Below, piece by piece: positions 30,515 through 39,984 of a stretch of DNA of 64,000 nt. The DNA lies in NCBI RefSeq assembly GCF_018614975.1, contig NZ_JAGGNR010000002.1:1-64000 (forward strand). The letters are read 5' to 3'. The stretch is from Paenibacillus polymyxa (lineage in GTDB: Bacteria > Bacillota > Bacilli > Paenibacillales > Paenibacillaceae). The notes under the pieces are model-generated. The model saw only the letters and a program-made list of their open reading frames with translations, did not search any database and was not told the origin of the DNA. Made by a program: the position numbers and the translations under genes. The stretch's first letter is position 1. Each line of letters opens with the position of its first letter.

Positions 30515-31340
30515 ACGGCGCGGAAAACGTGAAACTATCGATTATCGGGATCGCTGGATGATTACTTATGCCGATCTCATAACTCTGCTTTTGATCTTTT
30601 TTGTCATCATGTATGCCATGAGCAATCTGGATTCCGGTAAATATGACGTCGTTACTCAATCGTTACAAAATACATTCAATGCGTCCGACTCTATCCTTGA
30701 GCTTGGTGAGGGACTTGGTGAGAAACCCGGTCAAACGATTACAGAGACTCCACCATCCGAGGTGCAGGGTGAAGATCCTTCAAAAGGTGAAGGGAACCCT
30801 TCCGATTCCGGAACTGCAACGTCAGATGATGACAACAAGCCTCTCACAGAACGGGAAGAACAGTTCAGATCACAGGAGCAGGAATTGCAAAATCTGTTCA
30901 ATGTGATTACCCAATATATCGAGGATAATAAACTGGAAAATCAGATTTTTGTTGCGGACAAGCCACAGGGCCTATCCATTACACTTAGTGACCGCTTCCT
31001 GTTTGACCAGGGACAGGCTGCTCTAAAGGACGGTGCAGCACCAACGCTCAGTAAACTTGCCAGCCTGTTCCGTGATCTAAATACCGTTGTCAGCATTGAG
31101 GGTCACACCGATAACGTTCCTGTGGGAGCAAACTCCGCCTATACCGATAACTGGCAGCTTTCCGGGGAACGTGCACTGTCTGTATTACGATTTTTTCTGG
31201 ATACAGAGAAGCTTAACCCGGACGGCTTCCAGTATGCCGGGTATGCGGATACTCGCCCAACGGGTGACAATACCACTGCGGCCGGAAGACAAAAGAACCG
31301 TCGAGTGGAAATTACTGTCTTGCGCCAACTTCAACCTTAA
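30498..31340 (+). CDS. motB: Flagellar motor stator protein MotB/MotS
   Basis: 280 aa. A short basic N-terminus, one membrane helix (about 22-42) with the ion-carrying aspartate D26 (TYADLITLLL), an acidic Pro/Ser-rich linker near 70-115, and a C-terminal OmpA-like peptidoglycan-binding domain (IEGHTDNVPVG, SGERALSVLRFFL, NRRVEI). AAGGAGGG precedes the ATG inside the end of motA, indicating coupled translation. The transcript ends at 31378-31428. Confidence 0.93.
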   Translation: MSRRSKRRGKRETIDYRDRWMITYADLITLLLIFFVIMYAMSNLDSGKYDVVTQSLQNTFNASDSILELGEGLGEKPGQTITETPPSEVQGEDPSKGEGNPSDSGTATSDDDNKPLTEREEQFRSQEQELQNLFNVITQYIEDNKLENQIFVADKPQGLSITLSDRFLFDQGQAALKDGAAPTLSKLASLFRDLNTVVSIEGHTDNVPVGANSAYTDNWQLSGERALSVLRFFLDTEKLNPDGFQYAGYADTRPTGDNTTAAGRQKNRRVEITVLRQLQP

Positions 31341-31377
31341 TCTTCAACATTTGCATAGTGCATCATTACTTATAAGC

Positions 31378-31428
31378 AAAAAAAAGCATGTTCTAACTGA
31401 ATTCAATTCAGCAGAGCATGCTTTTTTT
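31378..31428. terminator. Bidirectional terminator between motB and the ABC transporter operon
   Basis: AAAAAAAGCATGTTCT / AGAGCATGCTTTTTTT stem with an inner GAATTCAATTC; T-runs on both strands for the converging motAB and ABC transcripts. Confidence 0.85.
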
Positions 31429-31439
31429 GTCGTATTACC

Positions 31440-32618
31440 TTATGCCTCTACTCCTGGTTGGCTAGGGCGTAGAATCGCAGAGCCTACAGTCAGCAAAATG
31501 GCAGCCATGCCAAACAAAATCAATAGTGGCAATGTGATATCCGATAATGTACCGCCAGCGGAGATCGTTTCCACCGCCTGAATCGCCCATTTCTGCGGAA
31601 CAAAGTTGGCGAGCTTTTGCATATAATCCGGCATCAACGAGATCGGCCAGAAACAACCACCTATCATGCAGGTTGGCACAATGACAAGTGAATTCAACAT
31701 GTTCGCATTTTTGGAATTACGAATCAATCCGGCAACAGTACTTGCGATTCCCATGGAGACCAGCATGAATGCCGACAATATCATGAAATGAATTCCAAAA
31801 GGAATACCGGCATCATAATGCAGTAGCCACCTGCTGATTCCCAAAACCATAATAATCTGAATTATACCAATGACAAAACTGCCCAGGAAATTGCCAAGCG
31901 CAATCTCATATGCGCGGACGGGTGCCGTATATACTCTGGCCATCGTGCGTTTCCTGCGATCTTCCATAATCACAGCTACTACGCTGGTTAAGAGTCCCAT
32001 CATAAACATGATTGTAAATCCAGTCACATTGTTCAGGCCTGGCTTAGGATAGATCTGCAGATCGGTGACTTCACCAGCAACCTGATGTTTTCCTATCTCC
32101 TGTAAAAGCTGTTCAAATGGCTTCTGTGTGCTCGACAGTATGTCCTTCTCACTTGAAACAGGACCTGCGGCCAACGTAACAGCTGAAGCAGATTGTTGCA
32201 ATCCACTCGTCAAACCTTCAACTGCTGTACGTAGTGTATAGGAATTTTCACTTATACGCAGTTCCACCAATTGAATTTCGGTTGGCTTTCCTTGTAACAG
32301 ATCCTCCGTATAATGTGCCGGAATGATGATGCCAGAACTTCCTTTTTGCTGAGCGATAGCTTCCTTCACTTCTGCTTCGTTGTTCATCGGCTTGAGCAGA
32401 TACTCCTCTTTGTCAGCAAGTTCATGAATCATCCATGTCCCTGCCACCCCTCCATCCTCATTGACATAGGGAATAACAGTACGTGCACTCTGCTCGCTTC
32501 CAAAAAGAGCAACCGCTCCTGTAACCACCAGGCAAGGCAGAAGCAGAAACGTAATGAAGCCCATTTTACGGCCAAGTGTACGTCTAATCATCAACCAGGC
32601 GATGTGTAGACTATTCAT
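31440..32618 (-). CDS. ABC-2 type transporter permease (LnrN-like)
   Basis: 392 aa with the ABC-2 layout: one N-terminal helix (about 15-38), a large external domain of about 140 residues, and five to six C-terminal helices from about 200 on. The order ATPase-permease-permease and lengths 311/398/392 closely match Bacillus LnrL/LnrM/LnrN (YfiLMN), which confers linearmycin resistance and is run by the adjacent LnrJK system. Its start overlaps the end of the preceding permease gene by 8 nt. Substrate is inferred only: a membrane-active amphipathic compound. Confidence 0.8.
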   Translation of the reverse strand: MNSLHIAWLMIRRTLGRKMGFITFLLLPCLVVTGAVALFGSEQSARTVIPYVNEDGGVAGTWMIHELADKEEYLLKPMNNEAEVKEAIAQQKGSSGIIIPAHYTEDLLQGKPTEIQLVELRISENSYTLRTAVEGLTSGLQQSASAVTLAAGPVSSEKDILSSTQKPFEQLLQEIGKHQVAGEVTDLQIYPKPGLNNVTGFTIMFMMGLLTSVVAVIMEDRRKRTMARVYTAPVRAYEIALGNFLGSFVIGIIQIIMVLGISRWLLHYDAGIPFGIHFMILSAFMLVSMGIASTVAGLIRNSKNANMLNSLVIVPTCMIGGCFWPISLMPDYMQKLANFVPQKWAIQAVETISAGGTLSDITLPLLILFGMAAILLTVGSAILRPSQPGVEA

Positions 32619-33807
32619 ATCGGTATCCTGCCTTTCTATAGATCATTCCTGAGATGAACAGTAATACAGCGCATACCACGCCTAACATCAGAATGTTATA
32701 TACAATCTCTCGTATAGGTGCATCCAGCATCATTCTCAGAAAACTCTGGAGCGCCCAGTGGTTAACCGTAAATTGGCTAAGCCGTTGTACAAAATCAATC
32801 GGAATGGGCATGAACCCACCACTAATGAATGTCATGGCAACGATGATACCCTGTAAGATTGCACTGGCCGATGCCGTGCTTTTACATACCAATGCCACGA
32901 TCACGCCAAGAGTCATGGATGCCAATGTGATGAATACACAAGTCAGCACAATATACCAAGGATGGGTTCCCCAATCCACACCGTAGAGCCAATATGTCAT
33001 AAGGATAATCGTTGTTGCTTGTAAAAAAGCGAGCAGACTATTGCCTGCAATTTTGCCAGCAAAAATAACTCCATTGCCTATAGGCGCAGCCTGAAGGCGA
33101 ATTAACGTTTTGTTATCACGCTCTCCAAAAAGGCTGCTACTTGTTGTCATGCCTGAGTACAACATGAACATCGCCAGCATGGAAGCTGCATAGTATTGGG
33201 AGGCACTATACGCCGTACCTGTCTTACCGGGATTAATGACAGCAATGGAGGTGGAATTCGCCGCACCAGACTCCGAAGCAGAGGCCATGGCAGCAATCAC
33301 TTCCGGACCGAGTACTTTGGTAATCGCCATCTGTCGGTTCCATTCATCCGTAAAACGTGTGAACAAAGTTTCACCCACGGTATTCAGTGTGTTGTCCTTT
33401 CCTCGTATCCACTGTAACCTGGCCTCTTTCCCCATCATCACATTTTGCTCAAAATCCGAAGGAATCATTACAGCAAAGTCCAGCTTGTCGGTACGCAGCG
33501 AATGAACGGCCTCTTCTTCTGTCGTAAAGTTCTGAACCTTGACCATCTCAGCCACTTCCGGGGATTTAACGAATGTATCCAGCGCTTGATTAACCGTACT
33601 TGATCCTCCGCCTGATTCAGTATTCAAATGGATGATTCCCACACGTACAGTATCCGGAATAACATCATCCGCGGTCCCCATCGTACTGGATAGTGCCGTG
33701 CCCAATATAAAAATCAGTAACAACGGCAGAATAAACAGGTTTAACACCACAGATCGAATCTTAAGAATACGTCTCAATTCAAAGATGCAAATATGCCATA
33801 TATTCAT
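32611..33807 (-). CDS. ABC-2 type transporter permease (LnrM-like)
   Basis: 398 aa, same fold as its neighbour: N-terminal helix at about 20-40, an extracytoplasmic region of about 150 residues (including ADDVIPDTVRVGIIHLNTES and the WIRGKDNTLNTVGETLFTRF part), then six helices with the motif SSSLFGERDNKTLIRLQAAP between them, typical of ABC-2 permeases. ATG preceded by GGGGGAG. Coupled to the ATPase gene (12-nt gap) and to the second permease gene (8-nt overlap), so the three subunits should assemble as one exporter. Confidence 0.8.
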   Translation of the reverse strand: MNIWHICIFELRRILKIRSVVLNLFILPLLLIFILGTALSSTMGTADDVIPDTVRVGIIHLNTESGGGSSTVNQALDTFVKSPEVAEMVKVQNFTTEEEAVHSLRTDKLDFAVMIPSDFEQNVMMGKEARLQWIRGKDNTLNTVGETLFTRFTDEWNRQMAITKVLGPEVIAAMASASESGAANSTSIAVINPGKTGTAYSASQYYAASMLAMFMLYSGMTTSSSLFGERDNKTLIRLQAAPIGNGVIFAGKIAGNSLLAFLQATTIILMTYWLYGVDWGTHPWYIVLTCVFITLASMTLGVIVALVCKSTASASAILQGIIVAMTFISGGFMPIPIDFVQRLSQFTVNHWALQSFLRMMLDAPIREIVYNILMLGVVCAVLLFISGMIYRKAGYRYE

Positions 33808-33819
33808 CTCTTGCTCCCC

Positions 33820-34755
33820 CTAGTCCCGAAGCGTACGCCCGGTCAGATTGAGGAACAACGTTTCCAGATCCGGCTCTTCGACCTTGAGCGACTGAATGGA
33901 TACTTCATGTTTGCTGCAAATGAAGAGCAGATCCTGGAGATCCTGCTGCGCCGAAGGCAGCGTAATGGTCAGTGTATTCTCTGAAACGTCTACCATCCGC
34001 ACACGGGGGTGAAGTTTCAGTTCTTCCACGACGCCCAGACCGATACCGGAAGTGGAAAGCACTACTTTTTCCTCCGATGCTACCCGTTCTCTCAGCTCTG
34101 CTTCAGTCCCACAGGCAATAATTCGACCCTGATCCATAATCGCAACCCGGTGACTAATCGCAGCCACTTCCTCCATGTAATGACTTGTATATATGATCGT
34201 TGAACCCATCTTGTTAAGTGTGCGAACCGATTCAAGAATATGATTCCGAGATTGCGGATCAATACCAACTGTCGGTTCATCCATAATTATTAGATCCGGG
34301 CGATGTGTAATCGCACATGCGATGTTTAACCTGCGTTTCATACCGCCGGAGAAGGTCGAGGGGGCATCCTTTGCTTTATCCTGTAACCCTACAAATTCAA
34401 GGGACTCCTGCACTCTTTCCTTAAGTAATTTCCCACGCAGTCCATACAGTCTGGCAAAAAAGGTTACATTCTCCGCAGCAGACATGGTTTCGTATAAAGC
34501 CAGATCCTGTGGAACCAGTCCGATCTTGCCCTTCACTTCAAGTGGTCGCTCCTTGACCGATATCCCATCTAATCTGATTTCACCCTGATCCATATTCAGG
34601 AGACCTGCAATCATGCTGATGGTGGTACTTTTCCCTGCTCCATTGGGACCGAGCAATCCAAAAATTTCGCCTTTGCCAACACTCAGGTTCAAATGATCCA
34701 CGGACAGCCTGCTGCCGTATCGTTTCACTACATGATCCACTTCAAGTATACCCAT
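33820..34755 (-). CDS. ABC transporter ATP-binding protein (LnrL-like)
   Basis: 311 aa ATPase. Walker A GPNGAGKST near residues 37-45, signature FSGGMKRRL near 139, Walker B DLIIMDEPTVGID, and an H-loop histidine in YTSHYMEEV. The C-terminal 90 residues are the extension usual in drug-export ATPases (DrrA/NatA type). First gene of the minus-strand operon, 211 nt from the divergent histidine kinase gene. In Bacillus the equivalent lnrJKLMN genes are all co-directional; here regulator and exporter are back to back. Confidence 0.85.
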   Translation of the reverse strand: MGILEVDHVVKRYGSRLSVDHLNLSVGKGEIFGLLGPNGAGKSTTISMIAGLLNMDQGEIRLDGISVKERPLEVKGKIGLVPQDLALYETMSAAENVTFFARLYGLRGKLLKERVQESLEFVGLQDKAKDAPSTFSGGMKRRLNIACAITHRPDLIIMDEPTVGIDPQSRNHILESVRTLNKMGSTIIYTSHYMEEVAAISHRVAIMDQGRIIACGTEAELRERVASEEKVVLSTSGIGLGVVEELKLHPRVRMVDVSENTLTITLPSAQQDLQDLLFICSKHEVSIQSLKVEEPDLETLFLNLTGRTLRD

Positions 34756-34861
34756 CCCTTTTACGCCCCTTTTCCGTTTCGGCCTTCGCCGCTGGATTTG
34801 ATAATTTTATTGTAACGGATCGTAATCTTTAGCGAAGGTACAAAAAGTCATGAATCGAAGG

Positions 34862-34873
34862 TGACTTAAGTCA
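34862..34873. promoter_or_regulatory. Palindromic operator candidate in the regulator/exporter intergenic region
   Basis: TGACTTAAGTCA is a perfect 12-bp palindrome. It is flanked by ATGAATCGAAGG on the left and CTCCTGATTCGAA on the right, a looser outer dyad spanning about 34850-34887. It sits just upstream of the kinase gene promoter and between the divergent genes, where a NarL-type response regulator would be expected to bind. Binding is inference. Confidence 0.45.
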
Positions 34874-34896
34874 TCTCCTGATTCGAATGCTGCTTA

Positions 34897-34905
34897 TGGT
34901 ATAAT
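34897..34905 (+). promoter_or_regulatory. Extended -10 promoter of the kinase/regulator pair
   Basis: TGGTATAAT: a perfect -10 hexamer (34900-34905) with the TGn extension, 62 nt before the kinase start. No good -35 hexamer is seen, which would suit activator-dependent transcription. Confidence 0.55.
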
Positions 34906-34966
34906 CAAGGGCGCATTACCAAAAGATTTTCTAGTCCACTTTTTATATAAAGGATGTCACAACCAT

Positions 34967-36178
34967 ATGCCAATGCGGTTTCTGCAATACGGATTAATTA
35001 TCGTTCCAGCAGTACTGTTCCTGTTGATGCAGCCCTTGGAAAATGAAGCCGTCTACACCCTGTATATCATCATCGCGCTTGGACTCTCCGTGTGGAAAGA
35101 TTTCAACCGTTCAAGTACACAGCAGTGGCTGTTACTTCTGGCCGAAATACTCTGGAGCTGCTGGCTGATTGCTTCGTATGGGCCATTCCTGCTGTTCCTC
35201 TCTCTATCCGTGCTCTACGTATATATATACAGACTGGAGGGAAGTCGGAGATGGTTGATGTTTGCAATTCAGCTTGTCGCAAGCAATGTCGCTTTGCATT
35301 GGCATTATTCTGTCCCACAGGCACCGCAGCCAGGGTTAACCATACTAAATACAACCGCCACTGCATTACTCTCCGCAGAGACAACTGCGATGGTTCTTGG
35401 GAACCTGCTTCTGCTCATCACAGCGGCTCTGTCCTGGCAGGGATCAAGAACAGCGAGCAGCCGCGGACAACTGGAACAAGTCTATGACGAACTTCGCAGC
35501 AAACATTACGAGCTGCAAGAAGCGCGTGCGCAGCTGCTGTTATTTACAAAGCAACTTGAAGGAGTGGCTCAGGCAGAGGAACGTACCCGTATCTCCAGAC
35601 AGCTTCATGACGATATCGGGCATCGACTGATTCGCACCAAAATGATGTCGGAAGCCGCCCTGCTGACTCTTCCCCTGAATATGGAACAAGGAACGGAAAT
35701 GGTGCGACAGATTCGCGATCAATTGGCCGATAGTATGGATGATATGCGCAGCACACTACACCAACTGCAACCTAATTCCTATGCATCCGAAGCCTACGAC
35801 TTGGATCATCTCATCGAGGAAGTGGGTAGAGATACCGGTGTGAAGACAAAATATGAAGTTCATGGCCCATCTCATGTGCTGTATCCCAGCATACAGATTG
35901 TTTTATACAAAAATGCCAAAGAAGCCCTGACCAATGCACTGCGACACGGAAATGCTTCTTCAATCACAGTGGAGCTGGTATTCAGGGATCAGGAAGTGTG
36001 TATGAGTGTGAGTAATGATGGCAAAATTAATCCCCATTCTTCCAAGCGAAATGGTATAGGACAGGAAGGCATGCGTCTACGTACACAAATGGTGGGAGGA
36101 ACCTTGGAGATCCAATCAGCTTTTCCGTATACAGTGATTACACGCATTCCAATAACGAACCAGATGAATCTACTCTGA
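34967..36178 (+). CDS. Sensor histidine kinase, NarL-associated (HisKA_3) class, LnrJ-like
   Basis: 403 aa. About five membrane helices in the first 150 residues with almost no external loop, a sensor typical of intramembrane-sensing kinases, then a coiled segment and the dimerisation domain with H214 in QLHDDIGH, and an HATPase domain (KNAKEALTNALRHGNAS as N box, NGIGQEGMRLR as G box). It would sense membrane damage or a membrane-acting drug and phosphorylate the next gene's product. Eight nt separate its stop from the upstream GTG of the regulator frame. Confidence 0.88.
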   Translation: MPMRFLQYGLIIVPAVLFLLMQPLENEAVYTLYIIIALGLSVWKDFNRSSTQQWLLLLAEILWSCWLIASYGPFLLFLSLSVLYVYIYRLEGSRRWLMFAIQLVASNVALHWHYSVPQAPQPGLTILNTTATALLSAETTAMVLGNLLLLITAALSWQGSRTASSRGQLEQVYDELRSKHYELQEARAQLLLFTKQLEGVAQAEERTRISRQLHDDIGHRLIRTKMMSEAALLTLPLNMEQGTEMVRQIRDQLADSMDDMRSTLHQLQPNSYASEAYDLDHLIEEVGRDTGVKTKYEVHGPSHVLYPSIQIVLYKNAKEALTNALRHGNASSITVELVFRDQEVCMSVSNDGKINPHSSKRNGIGQEGMRLRTQMVGGTLEIQSAFPYTVITRIPITNQMNLL

Positions 36179-36198
36179 AAAAGGAAGTGAATATTCCC

Positions 36199-36888
36199 AT
36201 GTCCGAACGGAATGATGTGAACAACAAGAATGATGCAGCCCAGTCCCCACTTATTCGGCTGATTCTCGCCGACGATGACTACTTTATTCGCGAGAGCCTT
36301 AAAGTGCTGCTCGGACTCGAGTCTGGCATTAGTGTTACAGGCACAGCCTCAAATGGACAGGAAGCTCTGGCATTACTTGAAGCAGGGACACCTGCGGACG
36401 TGGTCTTGATGGATATTCGGATGCCGGAATGTGACGGAGTTGAAGGTACTAAACGCATCAAGGCACGTTTCCCTGAAATCCAGGTGCTCATGCTGACTAC
36501 GTTTGACGACGATGAGTATATTATTCAGGCATTACAGAATGGAGCAAGCGGTTATTTGCTCAAAAATGTCCCCCCCGAGCGGATCATTCAAGGCATCAAG
36601 ACCGTACATAACGGCGATATGTTAATTCATCCGGATATTGCCCGCAAATTGGCAGGCCTTCTTCGTCCCGCTGCGATTCCCCTGACACAGAACCCAATCG
36701 AAGCCTATGGACTGACACGTATGGAGCTGGCGGTTGCCGAGGCCATATCGGAGGGTTTGTCCAATAAGGAAATTGCCGCCAAATTGTTCCTCAGTGAAGG
36801 CACGGTCAAAAACTATGTCACGGATATTCTGGGTAAGTTGAGCTTGCGTGATCGGACCCAAATCGCCATCTTTATGTTAAAACAATAA
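36199..36888 (+). CDS. NarL/LuxR-family response regulator (LnrK-like)
   Basis: 229 aa. Receiver domain with acidic pocket (LADDDYF), phospho-acceptor D72 in VVLMDIRMPECDG, and the conserved Lys in LLKNVPPERI; C-terminal LuxR-type helix-turn-helix (LTRMELAVAEAISEGLSNKEIAAKLFLSEGTVKNYV, split across residues 170-210). The ATG at 36199 is chosen over an in-frame GTG at 36187 because AAGGAAGTGA lies 9 nt before it and overlaps the GTG. Expected target: the divergent ABC exporter operon. Confidence 0.9.
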   Translation: MSERNDVNNKNDAAQSPLIRLILADDDYFIRESLKVLLGLESGISVTGTASNGQEALALLEAGTPADVVLMDIRMPECDGVEGTKRIKARFPEIQVLMLTTFDDDEYIIQALQNGASGYLLKNVPPERIIQGIKTVHNGDMLIHPDIARKLAGLLRPAAIPLTQNPIEAYGLTRMELAVAEAISEGLSNKEIAAKLFLSEGTVKNYVTDILGKLSLRDRTQIAIFMLKQ

Positions 36889-36890
36889 CA

Positions 36891-36937
36891 AAAAAGGTAT
36901 TTCCTTTGCCCGTGACGACGTTCGGAAATACCTTTTT
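36891..36937. terminator. Bidirectional terminator between the response regulator and minJ
   Basis: Stem AAAAAGGTATTTCC / GGAAATACCTTTTT with a 19-nt loop, serving converging transcripts. Confidence 0.85.
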
Positions 36938-36982
36938 CATAGCTTGATTTATACAACATACTTCATCAAGTATGCTTAGTTG

Positions 36983-38311
36983 TTACATCTCCACGGACCC
37001 TTTATCACTGGCCACCGGGGCTGGCGGTAACGCCAAGGGAGCCTCATCCCTGTGTGGTTTTTTCAGACGGGCAAACAATTTGAGGTTGATAACATGGAAC
37101 AACGTCAGTGGACGTAACCGAATCGCCCAGACCTCGTGATTGTCCGGTGCCATAATGACCCCAAGCTGATGATGCTCCCCTTCATAGATCGCTCGTTGCA
37201 TGAACTTGCTTTCGCCTTGGTGATTGCGAACCTCGATCTTGCAAAAAGCAGGGTTCATCCGCAGAGCACGATGCAACTCTTCCGGCGAATGAACCAACTT
37301 ACCATTCACCTTGTACAATGTCTCTCCTGCTTCAATCCCCAAATCCGCTGCAGGACTCTCCGGAATAACAGCCAATACCTTCAACCCATGCTGCGGATGG
37401 ACAAATACCGGACTTCGGTTTTGCTCTTCAAACGCGCTGTACCATACCAGAAATTCATGTCCAATAAATGCAATCAGCGCAGCAACCACCATGAGTGGAG
37501 ACCACCATGCAGCAAGCAAACTGAACACAAGCAAAGTTGCCCCATATATCATCAACCGCTTTGATGAGATCTGCACCTTTTGTCCGGGAAGCATACTCTG
37601 CGTTATCTCACCAAATCCGAGCATAATCGGCAACGCAACCAGCATGTAACTATGTCCTGCATTCATCAGCGGATTCCAAACCAGTTCCGCGCCACTACCT
37701 GTGACCGGGACAAGAATCAGTAGAGGAATGGCCCAGAACTGCTGCAGTTGATATCCTCCAACCAGTTTCCCGCGTTTTCCCTCGAAGAGAAGCGGTGATG
37801 CCATCGATACCCCCTGCATACGTACCAACAGGGCTTCACCTATATGTAGAAGGGCCGCAAGGACAAGCAGTGCAGGCATATCCAGGGTACGTAGCGTTTC
37901 CGTTATACTGCCCATCCAACCCGATGGTTGCCAGCCTGAAGCCAGATTCAAACTAAATTGCAGCACACCCAGTAACCCGGCCGCATAAGCAAAGCACAGA
38001 TACCGGATACGGAACAACGATAGCATTAATGTTGCAGCCCATATGCATATCAGGCTTCCCAGTGTAAGATGTGCACCAAGGAATAGGGACACGATCGAGA
38101 CAATGGTACCGATGAGTATGCCTCCGAGCACCGCTCGAATCGTCTGTGTTATCGAGCTTTGCAAACGAACATGAAACAATTTACGCTCCTGCAGTAACTG
38201 ACGATGATAGATGAGCGCAATCAGGATCACCGCAATATAATAAAACGGCTGAATAAACAACTGCAACAAAGCTTCCCCTAATGTAGTTAACCACGGCCAT
38301 ACCCATTCCAT
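36983..38311 (-). CDS. minJ: PDZ-domain polytopic membrane protein, MinJ-like
   Basis: 442 aa. About eight to ten membrane helices over residues 10-290, then a cytoplasmic PDZ domain (GLKVLAVIPESPAADLGIEAGETLYKVNGK split over 310-345) and a short tail. In Bacillus MinJ, encoded next to ctpB in this same neighbourhood, links DivIVA to MinD and so places the division septum. Architecture and position fit; sequence similarity was not tested. Separated from ctpB by a strong terminator, so it probably has its own promoter. Confidence 0.75.
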   Translation of the reverse strand: MEWVWPWLTTLGEALLQLFIQPFYYIAVILIALIYHRQLLQERKLFHVRLQSSITQTIRAVLGGILIGTIVSIVSLFLGAHLTLGSLICIWAATLMLSLFRIRYLCFAYAAGLLGVLQFSLNLASGWQPSGWMGSITETLRTLDMPALLVLAALLHIGEALLVRMQGVSMASPLLFEGKRGKLVGGYQLQQFWAIPLLILVPVTGSGAELVWNPLMNAGHSYMLVALPIMLGFGEITQSMLPGQKVQISSKRLMIYGATLLVFSLLAAWWSPLMVVAALIAFIGHEFLVWYSAFEEQNRSPVFVHPQHGLKVLAVIPESPAADLGIEAGETLYKVNGKLVHSPEELHRALRMNPAFCKIEVRNHQGESKFMQRAIYEGEHHQLGVIMAPDNHEVWAIRLRPLTLFHVINLKLFARLKKPHRDEAPLALPPAPVASDKGSVEM

Positions 38312-38351
38312 TGTGGCCCTTCACCCCTCTCTTTCAGCCGGTTCAGAAAAA

Positions 38352-38376
38352 AAGAAGGCTGAAAATCAGCCTTCTT
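38352..38376 (-). terminator. Terminator after ctpB
   Basis: Perfect 11-bp stem AAGAAGGCTGA / TCAGCCTTCTT with a 3-nt loop, directly behind the ctpB stop codon, followed by TTTTTTTC on the minus strand. Confidence 0.9.
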
Positions 38377-39848
38377 TATGGCTTCGACACAGCGGACGAA
38401 ATATCCTTCGAGACATTTTCGATCGCGCGTTTCAGCTGTGCATCATATTGAGGATTGGCAATACGTTCAATCAGAGCCGCTTCCAGTGATTCAGCGGTTT
38501 TCTCGTCAATCTGGCCTGTAGCCTGAATGCCTTTTTGCTTCTGGAATGCCTTGACCGCTTCTTCCGTCCTCTGGTCGTAGTATCCATCCACACGATCCGG
38601 TTTGAAATCGAGTCCTCTCAGCATCGTCTGCGCACTTTTCACATCCGTGCTATTGCTGTCATATTTCAGTGGTAACTTCTCTTTGTTAATCGGTGCCACC
38701 GAGAAATAATCCGGCTGGTCTACCGCAATATCCGGTTTGATTCCTTTTTCATGAATCCAGTCTCCGTTCGGAGTGAGCCACTTGGCAATGGTAATCTTCA
38801 GCAAGCTGCCGTCACCCATTTGCTTGTCATAACTCGTCTGCACGGTTCCTTTACCAAAGGAATTTTCCCCAATCAACTTCGCACCTGCTGACTGTTGTAA
38901 TGCACCGGCCAAAATCTCCGAAGCACTCGCACTGCCTTTGTTCATCAGGACTGTGACTGGATAAGCTTTGGCTGATCCATTGGACTTGCTTTGTTCCTTT
39001 TTGCCGTTCTTGTCTTCGACTTGCACAATAACCTTGCCTTTAGGAACAAACTGTTCAGCAATATCAATAACAACTTGCAATACACCGCCTGGGTCATTCC
39101 GTACGTCGATGACCAGACCTTTCATGTTTTGCTTCTCAAGCTTCGCCAACTCTTCCTTGAATCGATCGCCTGTATTCAAAGAGAATTGAGTAATGGCAAT
39201 GACGCCAATTCCGCCATCCTCCATGTGAGCATATACGGTCTCCAGATCAATGTCATCCCGTACAATAACAAACTCAATCAGTTCGGAAGATCCGGCACGT
39301 TTAACCTGTACCTTTGCTTCACTGCCCTTGGGACCTCTGATTTTGTTAACAGCCTTATTCAGTTCCAAACCTTGCAGGGATTCGCCATTGACCGACATAA
39401 TCATGTCTTTTGCACGAATACCCGCTTTCTCGGCAGGAGATCCTTTGATTGGGGAAACAACAACAACGTTTCCATCCTGTGAGGATACCTCCGCGCCAAT
39501 ACCGGTAAATGAACCTTCGATCGACTCTTCAAACTGAGCAGCTGTTTCCTGCCCCATATAGTTGGAGTACGGATCACCAAGCGATTCCATCATGCCGTTG
39601 ATCGCACCGTCAATCAATTTGGTCTGATCCACGTCTTTATAATAGTTGCTTGAGATCAAATCCATCGCAGTTTCAATCTTTTTCAAATCGTTCTTCTGCT
39701 GTGTATTGCCGGTTACACTAGCTAGCAAACCTTCGCCCGCTGTGGTCTGGTTCGCTATTCCTGGATAAGTCATTAACACCAGGGTTAGCAAACTACCACC
39801 CAGGAGACCCACAATGACAAGCAGTAGCGCCGATCTTTTCTTCATCAT
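38376..39848 (-). CDS. ctpB: S41-family carboxy-terminal processing protease CtpB-like
   Basis: 490 aa. N-terminal membrane anchor (residues 6-27), a PDZ domain (IKGSPAEKAGIRAKDMIMSVNG), the S41 peptidase core with the serine in NKGSASASEILAGAL and the lysine in NSFGKGTVQTSY, and a C-terminal peptidoglycan-binding domain (SAQTMLRGLDFKPDRVDGYYD). Bacillus CtpB trims SpoIVFA during sporulation; related enzymes act broadly on exported proteins. Position between the M23 peptidase gene and minJ matches the Bacillales order. Confidence 0.92.
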   Translation of the reverse strand: MMKKRSALLLVIVGLLGGSLLTLVLMTYPGIANQTTAGEGLLASVTGNTQQKNDLKKIETAMDLISSNYYKDVDQTKLIDGAINGMMESLGDPYSNYMGQETAAQFEESIEGSFTGIGAEVSSQDGNVVVVSPIKGSPAEKAGIRAKDMIMSVNGESLQGLELNKAVNKIRGPKGSEAKVQVKRAGSSELIEFVIVRDDIDLETVYAHMEDGGIGVIAITQFSLNTGDRFKEELAKLEKQNMKGLVIDVRNDPGGVLQVVIDIAEQFVPKGKVIVQVEDKNGKKEQSKSNGSAKAYPVTVLMNKGSASASEILAGALQQSAGAKLIGENSFGKGTVQTSYDKQMGDGSLLKITIAKWLTPNGDWIHEKGIKPDIAVDQPDYFSVAPINKEKLPLKYDSNSTDVKSAQTMLRGLDFKPDRVDGYYDQRTEEAVKAFQKQKGIQATGQIDEKTAESLEAALIERIANPQYDAQLKRAIENVSKDISSAVSKP

Positions 39849-39984
39849 CCGTTTGTCACCGCCTTTCGTTTTGAAGCGTGTCCGATTCCATTGTTGCCAG
39901 AATCTATTCCCTGAACATGCCAGCTTAGTATATGTCTAGCTTGTACGGAATATGTTTTTTCCATTCGATCTGTGGACGAGAAAA

